Assembly (NCBI GenBank): GCA_003550325.1
Contig: QKWP01001126.1
Span: 97,810-161,809 of the forward strand
Direction of reading: 5' to 3'
Length of the DNA stretch: 64,000 nucleotides
Source: Gigaspora rosea
Lineage: Eukaryota; Glomeromycota; Glomeromycetes; Diversisporales; Gigasporaceae
In this document: positions 34,441-45,676 of the stretch, piece after piece
How positions within the stretch are numbered: the stretch's first letter is position 1
Layout: each line of letters begins with the position of its first letter
Program-made: the position numbers and the translations under genes
The notes under the pieces: generated by a model
Database searches by the model: none
The model's input: the letters and a program-made list of their open reading frames with translations, nothing else
What the model was told of the DNA's origin: nothing

Positions 34441-34680
34441 ACAATAATTGTAGCAGCTTATGCTGAAATTGGCTTATGCTGAAAATTTAAGTTATTTTAT
34501 TATGAAATTATAAAAATTTAGAGGGCTTTTTCAGGAGTGTTTTTTTTTATAATTTGGTTAGGGTTTAGGGTTAGGGTTATTAATAAAAGAGTATATGTGA
34601 ATTTTAGTAGATATTATAGATTTAAATTGAGACCCCGGATTTCAGCATAAGCCAATTTCAGCATAAGCCGCCACAATAAT
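34441..34680. mobile_element. Family-B foldback element 3, different ends
   Basis: The ends carry two direct copies of GCTTATGCTGAAATTG instead of GATTAAAATGAAATC, preceded by AATAATTGTRGC-type tips as in the other copies. The core GGTTAGGGTTTAGGGTTAGG then GTTATTAATAAA matches 19181-19420 closely. Confidence 0.88.
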
Positions 34681-35132
34681 TATAAAATATAAAAATTTAT
34701 GAAATATAGGCTTATAAAATATTATTTGTTCCAAAAATTTCAATATTTAAAGCAATATTGTATTAAATTACAGTTGCATGAAACTTTTATCAAATACTGT
34801 AAATAATAAATTTAAATTCTTTGCATTTGCTTAATAGTTTTTAGTATTTCTGGACCAAATAATATTTTTGTCACAAATATAAATATTATTCGGCAGAAAT
34901 TCAATATTCAGCATTATGTCATCTAGTTTTAAAAAACAACGGTCAGTTGCTGTGCCATAATCATATGAGTTTTATATAATTATTGACGGTTACGTTGCTG
35001 TATTATTAATACAGATCACTATCTAAGATAGTAACTAACCTACTACTAAACTCTAACTAAGTAAGAACTGCATCAACAACGTATGTACTACGTAACTATC
35101 TCTGTCGCGGGTTTCACACTTTATTATTTTAT

Positions 35133-35367
35133 TACCTTAAATGGCCGGGTAAAATACCCCTTCGATAATAGACTCATGTATTATACCCGGTACAAGATCT
35201 TCTTTAATTAAATGTGGATCTTTTTATAAACTCAAAGTGTATATGCATCTCACATTTTACATTATATGATAAATACTCAGCCATGAACTATACCCGGGAT
35301 CTATTAAAAGGTTTTAAAATTGATGGAACGTAACAGACTTGGGTCTTGTATCCGGCCATTTACGGTA
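35133..35367. mobile_element. MITE with TACCKTAAATGGCCGGRTA ends
   Basis: The left and right ends pair over about 20 bases with two or three mismatches. A second TACCCGG word occurs inside. Non-coding. Confidence 0.78.
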
Positions 35368-36643
35368 CTTTATTTATATAGATCCTTCTATATGAGTACC
35401 TAATTTTATAAAACCAATTAAAAATATTAAAAACACTTCTTTATAGCCACAAATCACTTATAATTGCCATCACTACAATGTGCACATTTCCGTATTTAAA
35501 TTCCCTTTATAATAATAAAATATTGAGTTTTATTTATCCTCTTTCATACCGATTTTTTACACTTTAAATAGAATGTAAATAGCTTTTTTTATGCCCATCG
35601 ACTAAATCAAAACAAAACATTTTGTATGTAATGGTAAATAAGTATTTATGACATTGGCATATAAACTTGGTTTGCTATTTAATTCAACCATTCTTGGTCT
35701 ATAGTGACTGTTTCGTGCAGCTGCTTAATCATAACAATATTATTATAGTGTTACAGTGTTATCGTATCACATTATTACAATATTATATTGGTATTACAGA
35801 ATTACGGCATTACGGACTAATATTTATGACAATTAAACACTATGGTAGAATTAATTCTCCAGAGGAAAAGTTGCCGTAATGCCGCAATTCAGCAATTTTA
35901 CCACCAATTATAATTAACTTCGGTGAAATGGTATTTCAGTGAAATTGATTTCGGGAAGTTAACTCACTGTTAAACCCGTAACCGAATCATTTAACCGATT
36001 TGACGTAATTTTTTATATCAGATATAGGATGTAACTAAGTGATTTCATAAGCCTTTATATATAGTTCCACTAATACTGCGACATCTGCGATATACTATGC
36101 AATCTATGTAACTGAAATAGAAAAATTAATAATAACTGTAAGTACGTACATGCGTGCATACGATCAAAGTTTATTTTCGTCCGCATCTGTCCGAATCTGT
36201 ACTATCTTACTGTATTACCGTAAACTGCGTATAAAAGACCCGGGTCTCTTAAACCCCACCAATATTAAAACCTAATATTAGAGTCTAGTAAATACTGGAG
36301 AGATTGTACCATTAGAAGGAAAAATATATTTTAAAAAACCGCATTTGGCTATTACAGTACTTTAAATGGATGCCTGAAAAAATCGGGCGTATGTACAGAG
36401 GTGCGTAGTGCAATTTCCTTTAATAGAATGATTAATTGTACGTATTTGTAAGAAACGTGTTATTTAAGTTTTTTTGAAATCTAATATCTAATTACACAAA
36501 GATTAATACTATATAGATCTACGGGACTAACTTTGTAATATGAAGTTTAAATCTATAGTTACTCTTTGAATATTTAAACAAACTTTTCTTCAAAATTCAT
36601 TGATTTCATTAAAACTCATTCCATTAAAATTCATTTCATTGCA
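35368..36643. other. Intergenic and upstream region of the dehydrogenase gene
   Basis: The 70-codon frame at 35667-35879 is a TTACAG/TATTAC simple-repeat artefact. The promoter of the dehydrogenase should lie in the last few hundred bases. Repeated TCATT words just before the ATG are visible. Confidence 0.45.
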
Positions 36644-38247
36644 ATGTTTGGTAAAAAACATTTTGTTTTTGACGATATCCCAGATCTCTCTGGCAAAGTA
36701 AGTTAAAAGTGCTTAAAATTTATTCAAAGATTCCACATTTACTGTAATTTCTTATAAATAATTATTAATTCAGGTTGCGATAGTAACAGGAGGAAATACT
36801 GGTATAGGATTCGTGACTGCTAGAGAATTGGCACGCAAAAATGCTCATGTATTTGTTGCAAGTCGTAGTAAGGAAAGAGGCGAATCAGCTGTAGAATTGA
36901 TAAAGAAAGAAATAAATAAAGATGCTGTCGAATTTTTGCAATTGGATTTAAATAGTTTAAATTCTATTAAACATTCCGCTGAGACATTTTTGGCTAGAAA
37001 ATTATCATTGCATATTCTGTAAGTGAAATGTTTTATATCTTATTAGTTATTGTCTATTTCGAAATTTAATATATTTTAATTACCTTATTCATAGAGTCAA
37101 TAATGCCGGTATAATGGCAACGTAAGTTTTTATTTCTCACATGCGATTATATTACCCATTCTAATTTTTATATCATATCAAAGCTCATTTGAAACCACTC
37201 AAGATGGCATTCAAGACCAGTTTGGTGTAAAAGTAAATGATCTTCTAATGCTAAAAGAATTTACGTACGTACGTACTAGAGATGTGATCCGGATATCCGC
37301 TAGCTTAATTTTATACATAATAAAATTATTATGAAGAATTTGGACATCCGGATATCCGTTAAATTTTAAATGGAAACCGGATAACGGATCGCATCCTAAT
37401 TAACAATATGCTAAATTGTCACTCGCTAAATTACCTGCATCAAAATTATCTTTTAAAAAAGATGTTAACATGAAATTTTATAAATTATAAAATAGCTTTT
37501 CACAATCTTATTATTGCCAACCATCAAAGCCTCGGCTCCATCACGTATTGTCAATGTTAGCAGGTTAGTCAAACTAACTTGTTTTTTTTTTTTTTATCAA
37601 ATAATCAAGATATTTAAAATCATTATATTTTTATCGTTATGGTCATAGCAATGGTCATACTTTTGTTCCATCAGGTGGAATAGAATTTGATAAATTGAAT
37701 GACCCAAATGCTCATACTTCGTTTCAAAGATATGGTCAATCGAAACTTGCAAATATTTTATTTACTCATGAACTTAATAAAAGACTTTCAGGAACCAATG
37801 TTTATTGTAATTGTCTTCATCCAGGTAAAAATATATATATATATATATATATTTATATTAATTTAGTATTTTAACATTAATAGTAAATTATTTATCTTCA
37901 CCTATTAATATTATAAATGCATATAAATTAAATAAGGTGCTATAAATACAGAGCTAACCCGTGGAATGGTTGATAATTGGGGTTTTTGGATAAAACCATT
38001 TCTTTCTGTGGTTGGATTCTTTCTGCTTACACCTGATGATGGCGCGTTAACTAATCTTTACTGTGCTACAAGTCCTGAAATTGAAGAAAAAAATTACCGC
38101 GCAAGGTATTTTATACCCTTTGGTAAGTTAGAAGTACCTAGCGATTATGGCAAAGACGAAGAATTGGCTAAAAAGTTGTGGGATTTTTCGGAAAATCTTG
38201 TTAAAGAAAAACTAGGCGATGACATTTTTAGCAAATGTTACGCATAA
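36644..38247 (+). CDS. Short-chain dehydrogenase/reductase (retinol dehydrogenase-like)
   Basis: NAD(P)-dependent oxidoreductase, Rossmann fold; substrate unknown. Exons: 36644-36697, 36774-37018, 37095-37121, 37184-37232, 37496-37563, 37649-37824 and 37937-38247, with stop TAA at 38245-38247. Exon 1 gives MFGKKHFVFDDIPDLSGK. Exon 2 gives VAIVTGGNTGIGFVTA, the TGxxxGIG cofactor motif. The 27-base exon 3 gives the NNAGIMAT motif. Exon 5 supplies PSRIVNVSS with the catalytic Ser, and exon 6 YGQSKLANILF with catalytic Tyr and Lys. Exon 7 ends ...LGDDIFSKCYA. Between exons 4 and 5 about six residues usual in the family (NHxxHF region) are missing. The junction is still in frame, and that intron contains a 122-bp MITE-like insertion, so a small exon was either overlooked or lost. 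Confidence 0.85.
37277..37398. mobile_element. MITE-like insertion in dehydrogenase intron
   Basis: Ends TAGAGATGTGATCCG (left) and in reverse TAGGATGCGATCCG (right), with CCGGATATCCG words inside. Tips look hAT-like, but the 8-bp flanks do not match. Confidence 0.65.
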
Positions 38248-38611
38248 ATTACTCAGCATTATAGTACGTTACTACGTTGAAATTCTCTTCTGCATAAGAT
38301 TGCTCGTCTTTTTAGTATTTATGTATATTACAGCTCACGTTCGCTAAGGTGAACTCCCAATATCTATTGTTTATGTTCTGTATAGTGTTAAACAAATACT
38401 AACTGAACAAAATATCCTGTATAAATAAGTACAAACCCTAGAACCGAAATGGTCGCTAAGGTTAATTACTTACCTATTAAATCTATAATATATTACTTTT
38501 TATTCAATTGTTTATTTAAACTGAATTTTTATTACTGTAATAAATTTGGTCACTGTACTTTAAATTTTGCAATTTTGACTTATGATTATTATACATAATT
38601 TTACAATTTAT
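38248..38611. other. 3' flank of the dehydrogenase gene
   Basis: No gene recognised. ATAAATAAG near 38423 could serve as a polyadenylation region. Confidence 0.4.
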
Positions 38612-38833
38612 TATAACGCTTTGCAAAAAGATGTAACCCGGTGATTTTTTTAATGATGATGGCTGAGAACCACTGAGATCCCAAATTGTCTGTTATTTTA
38701 TATTTTCGATTGGTTACGTTTATATTTCTTTAAAATCAGGTTAATTCTTAAAATTTCAAAAAATTTATAAAATAACCGATTTTCATACGACTTTGTAATC
38801 TGCAGAGGTCACATCTTTTTGCAAAGCACAATA
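38612..38833. mobile_element. MITE with GCTTTGCAAAAAGATGTRAC ends
   Basis: Inverted ends over about 22 bases. No coding body. A single end of the family is at 15496. Confidence 0.82.
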
Positions 38834-39299
38834 ATTATCATCATTATGAAGATCATGTAGAATTTCCTAATTTCAGCGTTTTTTGACAAGTAAATCTAAT
38901 TATTTTCTCTTACAAGTAAAAATTTCCAAAATTTCACCGTGTTTATTGGCTATCAATTTGGCCAATTAATATAAAGTTTTTTTTTACTGCTAAGCATAAA
39001 GAAATAATAATCTGCAAAACAGCTTCTATCGCTATAAAATGCTGCATTAATTGTAAGTTATAAAATTTTCTTGAACATTCGAAAATAACCTAAAAATCGA
39101 ACCAACAATGTTGATATTGTGAATTTTCGATAAACATTTGAAAAATTTTATTTACAATTATTGTATATTTCTTATGATATGAATGTCCAATTTTTTTCCA
39201 TATTGTATATCTGAAATTAAATCGGGCTTTCATTCGTCAGACAACTATACAAAGTATAAATTTTGATATCCTGAATATAAAGTTAAATAATATCATTTT

Positions 39300-39505
39300 T
39301 AACCAATCAGGCTTGTATTTTGATATTAAATTTCAAATTCCGATGTGTGATGCATGAACTCATAGAAGATCATTGAAGATTTTACATGTCCATTCATCAA
39401 GTCCAGCTGATAATTTTGCTATAGAGGCTGCTTATAACTAGGGCTAAATACCGACCTATATCTGACGCATCTGATCCGGAAATTTGGTTACCCTCCTGCA
39501 AAAAA
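39300..39505. mobile_element. GTCGGATGCGTC element, copy 4 (decayed)
   Basis: Right half well kept (CCAGCTGATAATTTTGCTAT, GACGCATCTGATCCGG), left half strongly diverged. Confidence 0.7.
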
Positions 39506-39522
39506 AATGTGATAACATGTAG

Positions 39523-39700
39523 TGATGCGGACGGGGCGAGCCGCGAGCCGAACAGCTAAGCTTAGCCGATCATCGGCTCGTCTATGGGTCTACTAATAAA
39601 GTATCGGCTCCAACAATAGCTCAGCTAAGACCTTGAAGCCGAGCATGGAGCTGAGAGCCGACAGTGAGCCGAATACAACACGGCTATTGGCCAATAGTAG
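39523..39700. repeat. Block of GAGCCGA words
   Basis: Begins TAGTGATGCGGACGGGGCGA and contains at least eight GAGCCG or CGGCTC words in both orientations. It looks like one end of a hAT-type element; the other end was not found. Confidence 0.5.
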
Positions 39701-40297
39701 ATCATCTAGTATCGTGACTTAAATTATGCTCGTCTTTTTAAATATTTCATAAAAAGCAAAGCAAATGTGGCAAATAATTAAGGTATTTCCTAACTTGCTC
39801 AACAAAAAATCAAAGTTTTTTCGAATGCTAATAGCTGTATAGTGACTCAATCACATTTTGAATATTTTTAATTCGGAAATTAGGCTGTTCGAAGTTAATT
39901 TTTCGGTTAACATCACTTTCCAGGACTTTCGGAAGAAGGGGGGGGGACAAATGGAATGAACATGTAAAATGAACAAATATTTTTGAAGTAGTAAATTTAG
40001 TCTAGAGATTCTAGTTGAGTTACTAATTAGTCAGATAAATTTGATTCAGTAGTTAACATTGCATTCCTCTTGCAAAAGAGAGGAGCAAAAAAAAATAAAT
40101 AAAATAAAATAAAATAAAATAAATAAAAAATTATAATATGCATTCTTCCGAGAAAAAGAACTTCATACGTACAATTTATACAGCCAAAAATTCTCGTGAT
40201 CTAGTTGAAATAAATCACTGATCGAATGGCTTAAAAATTAATGTAAAAAAGTATCGATTCGAATAATTGTTTTGCAATTGTTATTTCTGTAAATGCT
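39701..40297. other. Intergenic, nothing recognised
   Basis: A G run at about 39939-39950 and an AAAATAAAATAAA run at about 40090-40125. No gene. Confidence 0.6.
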
Positions 40298-40560
40298 ATA
40301 TGGGCTAGGTGCTGGGAAAAGGGACCAAATTAACAATTTTTTCAAAAGTAATGTTTTTATATAAATCAATTTAGAATGATATTAAGATCATTTTTTACTT
40401 AAAACACATAAGTTGTTGTATTAATAAAATTTTGCAGTGTAGCCCTTTAAAGTTTGCATTTTCTTATAAGTTATTATAAGATTTACAATACAAAAATTGA
40501 TTTTCTGAAGATCTTTTGTTTTTTCAATTTGGTCCATTTTTGCAGCACCTAGCCCATATG
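40298..40560. mobile_element. MITE with ATATGGGCTAGGTGCTGSRA ends
   Basis: ATATGGGCTAGGTGCTG at the left pairs with CAGCACCTAGCCCATAT at the right. The pairing continues into GGACCAAATT. Non-coding. Confidence 0.88.
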
Positions 40561-40844
40561 TTTATTCAAATATTTCTTCATACTCATTAATACTAGTTCT
40601 CTAGCTCTTCCCAATCAAAAAAAAAAAACACTTCGGATGCTCTTTTTTGGCGATTTTTCTTGAATAATTTTATCGCAAAATGAAATAAACATATGAGGAA
40701 CAGCCAAGTAGGAAGCTTTACTTTTATTATTTATTTTTTTATTTTGTTTATTTTTTTAAATTATTTTTTAATTATTATTATTTTTTTAAATTATTTTTTA
40801 ATTATTTTTTTAATTCTTTTTAATTTTATTTTTAAAACATTTTT

Positions 40845-41006
40845 AGGGTAATAACAGATATTATGTAATATCATGAGGGGGAGGGGGTCTCTGATTTTTT
40901 TACATTAGATATATAAATTTATAATAGCCAATCAAATTTCTCTTATGTGAGGGGAGGGTGTAGAGTGTATAGTAAAAAAATATTATGTAATATCTGTTAT
41001 TACCCT
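40845..41006. mobile_element. G-run foldback element, complete copy
   Basis: Ends AGGGTAATAACAGATATTAT and its reverse complement, perfect over more than 20 bases. Inside are GGGGGAGGGGG near the left, CCAATCA in the middle and GGGGAGGG at the right. Half copy at 5411-5492; a looser relative at 42103-42254. Confidence 0.88.
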
Positions 41007-41100
41007 TATTTTTTTAAATTATTTTTTTATTTTATTTTAAATTATTTTTTTATTTTATTTTAAAATTATTTTTTTATTTTATTTTAAGGATTTTAAAAAA

Positions 41101-43219
41101 TGGTGCACCTGCACCACGGTGCACCCCCGGATCACCCCCCGGATCACCCCGGATCACTACCCCGGATCACATGGTCGACAGCACACTCTGGATCACGTGA
41201 TCGATATGATCAATGGTACGTTTTTTTATAATTTTACTTATGCAAGAATTATATTTTATTTAAGAATTACGATTTATAGCGATTGATAGATGATTAATTT
41301 ATTACAATTGCATGGCATGATACATATCGCAATTACTAAAAAACAACTTTAATATACCCTACCTACCCTAACCTTAACTCTAACATAACTAAAAGCAAAC
41401 AAAGCTATCTGCTACAAATTCTTATACGCCACTTCGTCATACTCAGTACAGCTTGTATTGCTTCGCTTACGCTCAGCAACACAGACAGGGCTCGCTTCGC
41501 TCACCCTGTAGTCACTTCGCTTCGGCTGTCGCCTCCGCTTTGCTCTATCTTCTAAATATTCGATACAATCTCAACTAATTTACCTAACCCTAGACGACTC
41601 AACAAAATTTTGTGGTGGAAACACGGAAAGTGGAAAACGAAAATCACCGGAAAAAGAAAGTGCATTACTTAAATGTTTTCAAACTGGGAAAACATGGACA
41701 ACCCGCGAAAGAAGAAATAGGCGGGCAAATGAAAACTATCAGAAAAAAAAATAAGTATTACTTGAACGTGTTCACAACCGGAAAATCAAAGATAACAAGT
41801 ACAATTAATATCCACTAAAACAGAAATCCTAGCCATAGACAAAACGGACAAACGAAATCACCTGGAAGAAATTAGTGTTAAAAAAGTGTGCAAATGAAAA
41901 TTACCGAAAAATGAATAGACGCGTTACTTGAATGTGTTTCACTACTGAAAAATAAAAGACAACAAATATACCTACTGAAACAGAAAGCCTAGCCATAGTC
42001 AGAGCAACAAACGAACCACTTGGAAAGGATGATCATTAGAAAGGTGAGCGAACAAAAAATGCTAAAAAAAGAAATAAACACGTTATTTGAACGTGTTTTA
42101 TAAGGGGAGTAACAAAAATCAGGTGATTTTTTAGGGGGGAGGGGGGTAAAAAAAGTTAAAATTATATATAAGAACCTGACTATTTATATATTAAGGAAGA
42201 GGGAGGGGGTATGCCTCTGATAAAAAATAATCAGGTGATTAATGACACTGCCCTAACGATTTTTAAATTAATTTTAAAATTTTTGAAACATTGTGAAATA
42301 TTTAATATTAATTTTACTATAACGATTTTTAAATTAATTTTAAAATTTTCGAAACGTTGCAAAATATTTAATATTAATTTAACAATTTTTAAGATAATTT
42401 TAAAACTTTCGAATCATTGCGAAATATTTTAAAATAGCTTAAATTATTTTAAAAAAGATTAAACAAAAATTCGTAATATATAATATNCGAAATTATTTGA
42501 TACTTTTTTTGAATAGACGAAATTATAAGGAACATATCTATATAAATTTTATTTGCTCTTCCTTATAAAAAATTTTAACTTTCTCTAATGAAGACGAAAT
42601 AGGCCTTTTTCAAAAATCAATTTTGGTGGCATCACTATTTACAACCAGTCAAACAAAAACAACATCAAGTACAATATACCAACTCGAAACCGAAAACCTA
42701 ACCCTAGACAAATCTGCAGGAAGAATAGAGTGGACAAATGAAAATCACTGGAAAAAAGAAATAGAGGTATTGCTTGAATATGTTTTACAGCTATGCAAAC
42801 AAAACAACAAGCAAATTAATAGTACTCTCTCAAAATCAGAAGCCTAATTTCAGACAAAGCGAACAAATGAAAAACCCCTAGAAAGAAGAAATGAACATCG
42901 GGTTAGTTGAACCATTTTGCAGCCAAAAAACAAAAAAAAACACAACAAAATAGTGCATACCGGAGCCAAAACTAAAATACAGGCTTGCGAAGATACGCGG
43001 CAACCACAAATCCTATAACATTACCTGAAACGAAAAGAAAAAAATTAGGTTTATCATAGGAAAAAAACATTGATTATCAATAATGATCACCAATATTATA
43101 TACCCCATGACAGTCCACGTGATCACGATCTACATAATCAGTTGTAACACTGGACGGATGATCTATATGATCAGGTGTAATACCGGACAAAGGGATGCAC
43201 CATGGTGCACGGTGCGCCA
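41101..43219. mobile_element. 2.1-kb foldback element with TGGTGCACC ends
   Basis: The left end TGGTGCACCTGCACCACGGT pairs loosely with the right end, reading in reverse TGGCGCACCGTGCACCATGG. Subterminal GGATCAC words crowd both ends. The interior has a short TACCCTAACC stretch (about 41357), a less AT-rich block with CTTCGCTTACGCTCAGC (41460-41545) and a run of repeats around YTACTTGAAYGTGTTTCA (41660, 41756, 41921, 42080, 42770, 42900). Short open frames at 41612-41818 and 42623-42847 translate this repeat (Lys-rich, with YYLNVF motifs) and are probably not genes. Confidence 0.72.
42103..42254. mobile_element. G-run foldback element, diverged relative
   Basis: Left AGGGGAGTAAC plus ATCAGGTGATTTTTT; right reading in reverse AGGGCAGTGTC plus ATCACCTGATTATTTT. 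GGGGGGAGGGGGG lies on one side and GAGGGAGGGGG on the other. It interrupts the repeat run of the 41101-43219 element. Confidence 0.68.
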
Positions 43220-43556
43220 AAATATAAATTTCTTATTTTAAATTATTTTTTTATTTTATTTTAAATTATTTTTTTTATTTATTTTAAATTATTTTTTTAT
43301 TTTAAATTATTTTTTTTATTTTATTTTAAATTATTTTTTTATTTTATTTTAAATTATTTTTTTATTTTGTTTTAAATTATTTTTTATTTTTATTTGTTTT
43401 TTTCTTTTAAATTTTATTTTTAAATTATTTATTTTTTAAATTATTTTATTTTTTTATTTCTTTTTAATTTTTTTTAACAATATTTTTTAAATCATTTTTT
43501 AATTCATTTTTTTAATTCTTTTTATTTTTTAAATTATTTTTATTTTTTAAAGGCAA

Positions 43557-43838
43557 TTATTATTTGTACACTAGTATATAAACACAGGTACATATGATAA
43601 CTTAACACAAGTATATATGATAACTTAAAATTTTGCTTATGAAACCACTCTTCAGGCTCTAACAAAAAAATTCCTTGCAAAATTTTATATAAACTATAAC
43701 CCTTTCCAATTCCAAAGCTAACCCTAACCCTAACCTTAAATCAGGTTTAATTTTGGTCTATAATTTATATTATATGCGAATTTGCAAATCAATTAATTGT
43801 ACCCATGTACATATATATAGAGTACAAATAGTTTTTTC
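43557..43838. mobile_element. Family-A foldback element 3
   Basis: Ends ATTTGTACACTAGTATATAA (left) against ATTTGTACTCTATATATATG (right, reversed). Core GCTTATGAAACCACTCTTCA, CCTTGCAAAATTTTATATAA and CTAACCCTAACCCTAACC. Confidence 0.85.
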
Positions 43839-43940
43839 TTTTTTAAATTATTTTTTTTAGTTCTTTTTTTAATTCTTTTTAATTTTATTTTTAAAACTTT
43901 TTATTTTTTTAAATTATTTTTTTATTTTATTTTAAAGAAA

Positions 43941-44192
43941 ATTTCTTATTGTACACTAGTGTATGAAACATGGATATTAATTAATCAATTTGCAAATCCA
44001 TGCAACATATAAATTTTTAACCAAAAACTAACCTGATTTAAGGTTAGGGTAAATGTTAGCTTTGGGATGGAAAGGTTTATAGTTTATACAAAGGAACATT
44101 TTTTGTTAGAACCTCAAAGACTAATTTATAATCGGGTTTGAGATATTAAAATACCCATGTTTCTTATACTAGTATACAAATAGAAATTCTCT
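43941..44192. mobile_element. Family-A foldback element 4, core reversed
   Basis: Ends RTTGTACACTAGTGTATGAA and, reversed, TTTGTATACTAGTATAAGAA, so the same end type as element 3. The core is on the other strand (TTAAGGTTAGGGTAAATGTT and ACATTTTTTGTTAGAACCTC) and partly eroded. Confidence 0.85.
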
Positions 44193-44401
44193 ATTTTAAA
44201 TTATTTTTTATTTTTATTTGTTTTTTTTCTTTTAAATTTTATTTTTAAATTATTTTTATTTTTTAAATTATTTTATTTTTTTAATTTTTTTAATTTTTTT
44301 TAATAAAATTTTTAATCATTTTTATTTTTTTTAATTTATTTTTTTATTTTTTTTAATTATTTTTTTTAAATTTATTTTAAATTATTTTTTCATTTTAAGT
44401 T

Positions 44402-44730
44402 TATGTAATTTAGCGCATATGTGTTGTAACGCATCCATCTAATAAACCAATTATATTATAGAATTAGGTGTAATATGAAGTTGAAAAAAATAGTGATCTT
44501 TTAAAAAATTAGCTATGGCTTATAATTTTGCTTATGAAACCACTCTTCATGATCTACCAAAAAATTTCTTGCAAAATTTTACTATAAAACCCTTTCTCGC
44601 CTATATACTATTCTAACCTTACTCTAACCATAACAAACAAAAAAATGAGTTATTTTGGTTGTTTTGATTTCACATTATACCAAATCATATAAGGTGCGCA
44701 ATAGCACACATGTGCAAATATATTAAATTT
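44402..44730. mobile_element. Family-A foldback element 5
   Basis: Ends TAATTTAGCGCATATGTGTT and, reversed, TAATATATTTGCACATGTGT. Core GCTTATGAAACCACTCTTCA, TTCTTGCAAAATTTTACTAT and TAACCTTACTCTAACC. Confidence 0.82.
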
Positions 44731-45038
44731 TTTATTTTATTTTTTTTTTAAATTTTTTTAATTCTTTTTTTTTTAAATTATTTTAAATTATTTTTATTTT
44801 TTTGAATTTTATTATTTTTTTTAATTCTTTTTATTTTATTTTTTAAATTATTTTGTTTATTTTTTATTAAGAGAATTGCTAATTTTAATTAGAAGAAATT
44901 TTCTATTACACAAGACCAAATCGACTAATAATATTTATTTTTATTTATATTATATATTAATAGGAATGCCAAGTTACAATATTGGACATTTGGACAATTT
45001 TAGCATTTGGACATTTGGACAATATCCAATTGTCCAAA

Positions 45039-45401
45039 TACAGTTGGACCTCAATAAATGCAACCTCTATAAATGCAATACCTCCCTAAATATACGCTTT
45101 TTTCCATAAGATGTTATTAGTACTAAATGCATATTCTATATTCTGTAAATGCACATTCTCTTGAATAACATTTTATATCATACTAGCCTCTCTAAATGCA
45201 TATAGCCAATCAAATTTTAGTATTTAAGATAGGTTATTTAGTATTTAAGATAGGTTATACAATTTTTGGTAGAAGTTATACAAACTTGATAATCTAATTT
45301 TTAAAGCTGCAATTTAATTAGCTTTCTTTAAATACAAACCTCCCTAAATGCACATTGTAGGCTTGTCTCTATGAATTGCATTTATAGAGGTTTTGACTGT
45401 A
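45039..45401. mobile_element. Pogo-like MITE
   Basis: Left TACAGTTGGACCTCAATAAA and right, reversed, TACAGTCAAAACCTCTATAA, followed by several CTCYMTAAATGCA words. Non-coding. Confidence 0.85.
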
Positions 45402-45676
45402 ATTTTAATTGGACATAGTAACTTTTTTTATTGGATATTAAAAAAAATTAATATAATTTTGGCCTAAATTAAACTTAATTCAGGCCAATATTTACTCATA
45501 CAAAATATTTTTAATATATACTGTATATTTAAAAACTATACTGATAATAATAATAATAATTATTATTTTTATAAAAAATATGCATATGTACATATATATT
45601 CATACTACTGCATAAACTTAAATTTTCTATTTTACTTACAATATTTATATTTGATATTGGCTAATAAAATATAATT

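Larger units (their letters stand above)
40725..44880. repeat. AT low-complexity tract broken by insertions
   Basis: A TTTAAATTATTTTTTTATTT-type repeat of about 22 bp is seen at 40725-40844, 41007-41098, 43225-43556, 43840-43935, 44193-44400 and 44731-44880. The pieces are interrupted by foldback elements listed separately, so this was one tract that took at least five insertions. Confidence 0.85.

Noticed and set aside
37277-37398. hAT insertion with 8-bp duplication
   Set aside because: The tips look right but the 8-bp flanks differ, so the superfamily is left open.
41612-42847. Lys-rich frames with YYLNVF motifs
   Set aside because: They translate a non-coding-looking tandem repeat inside a foldback element; frames are not kept between units.
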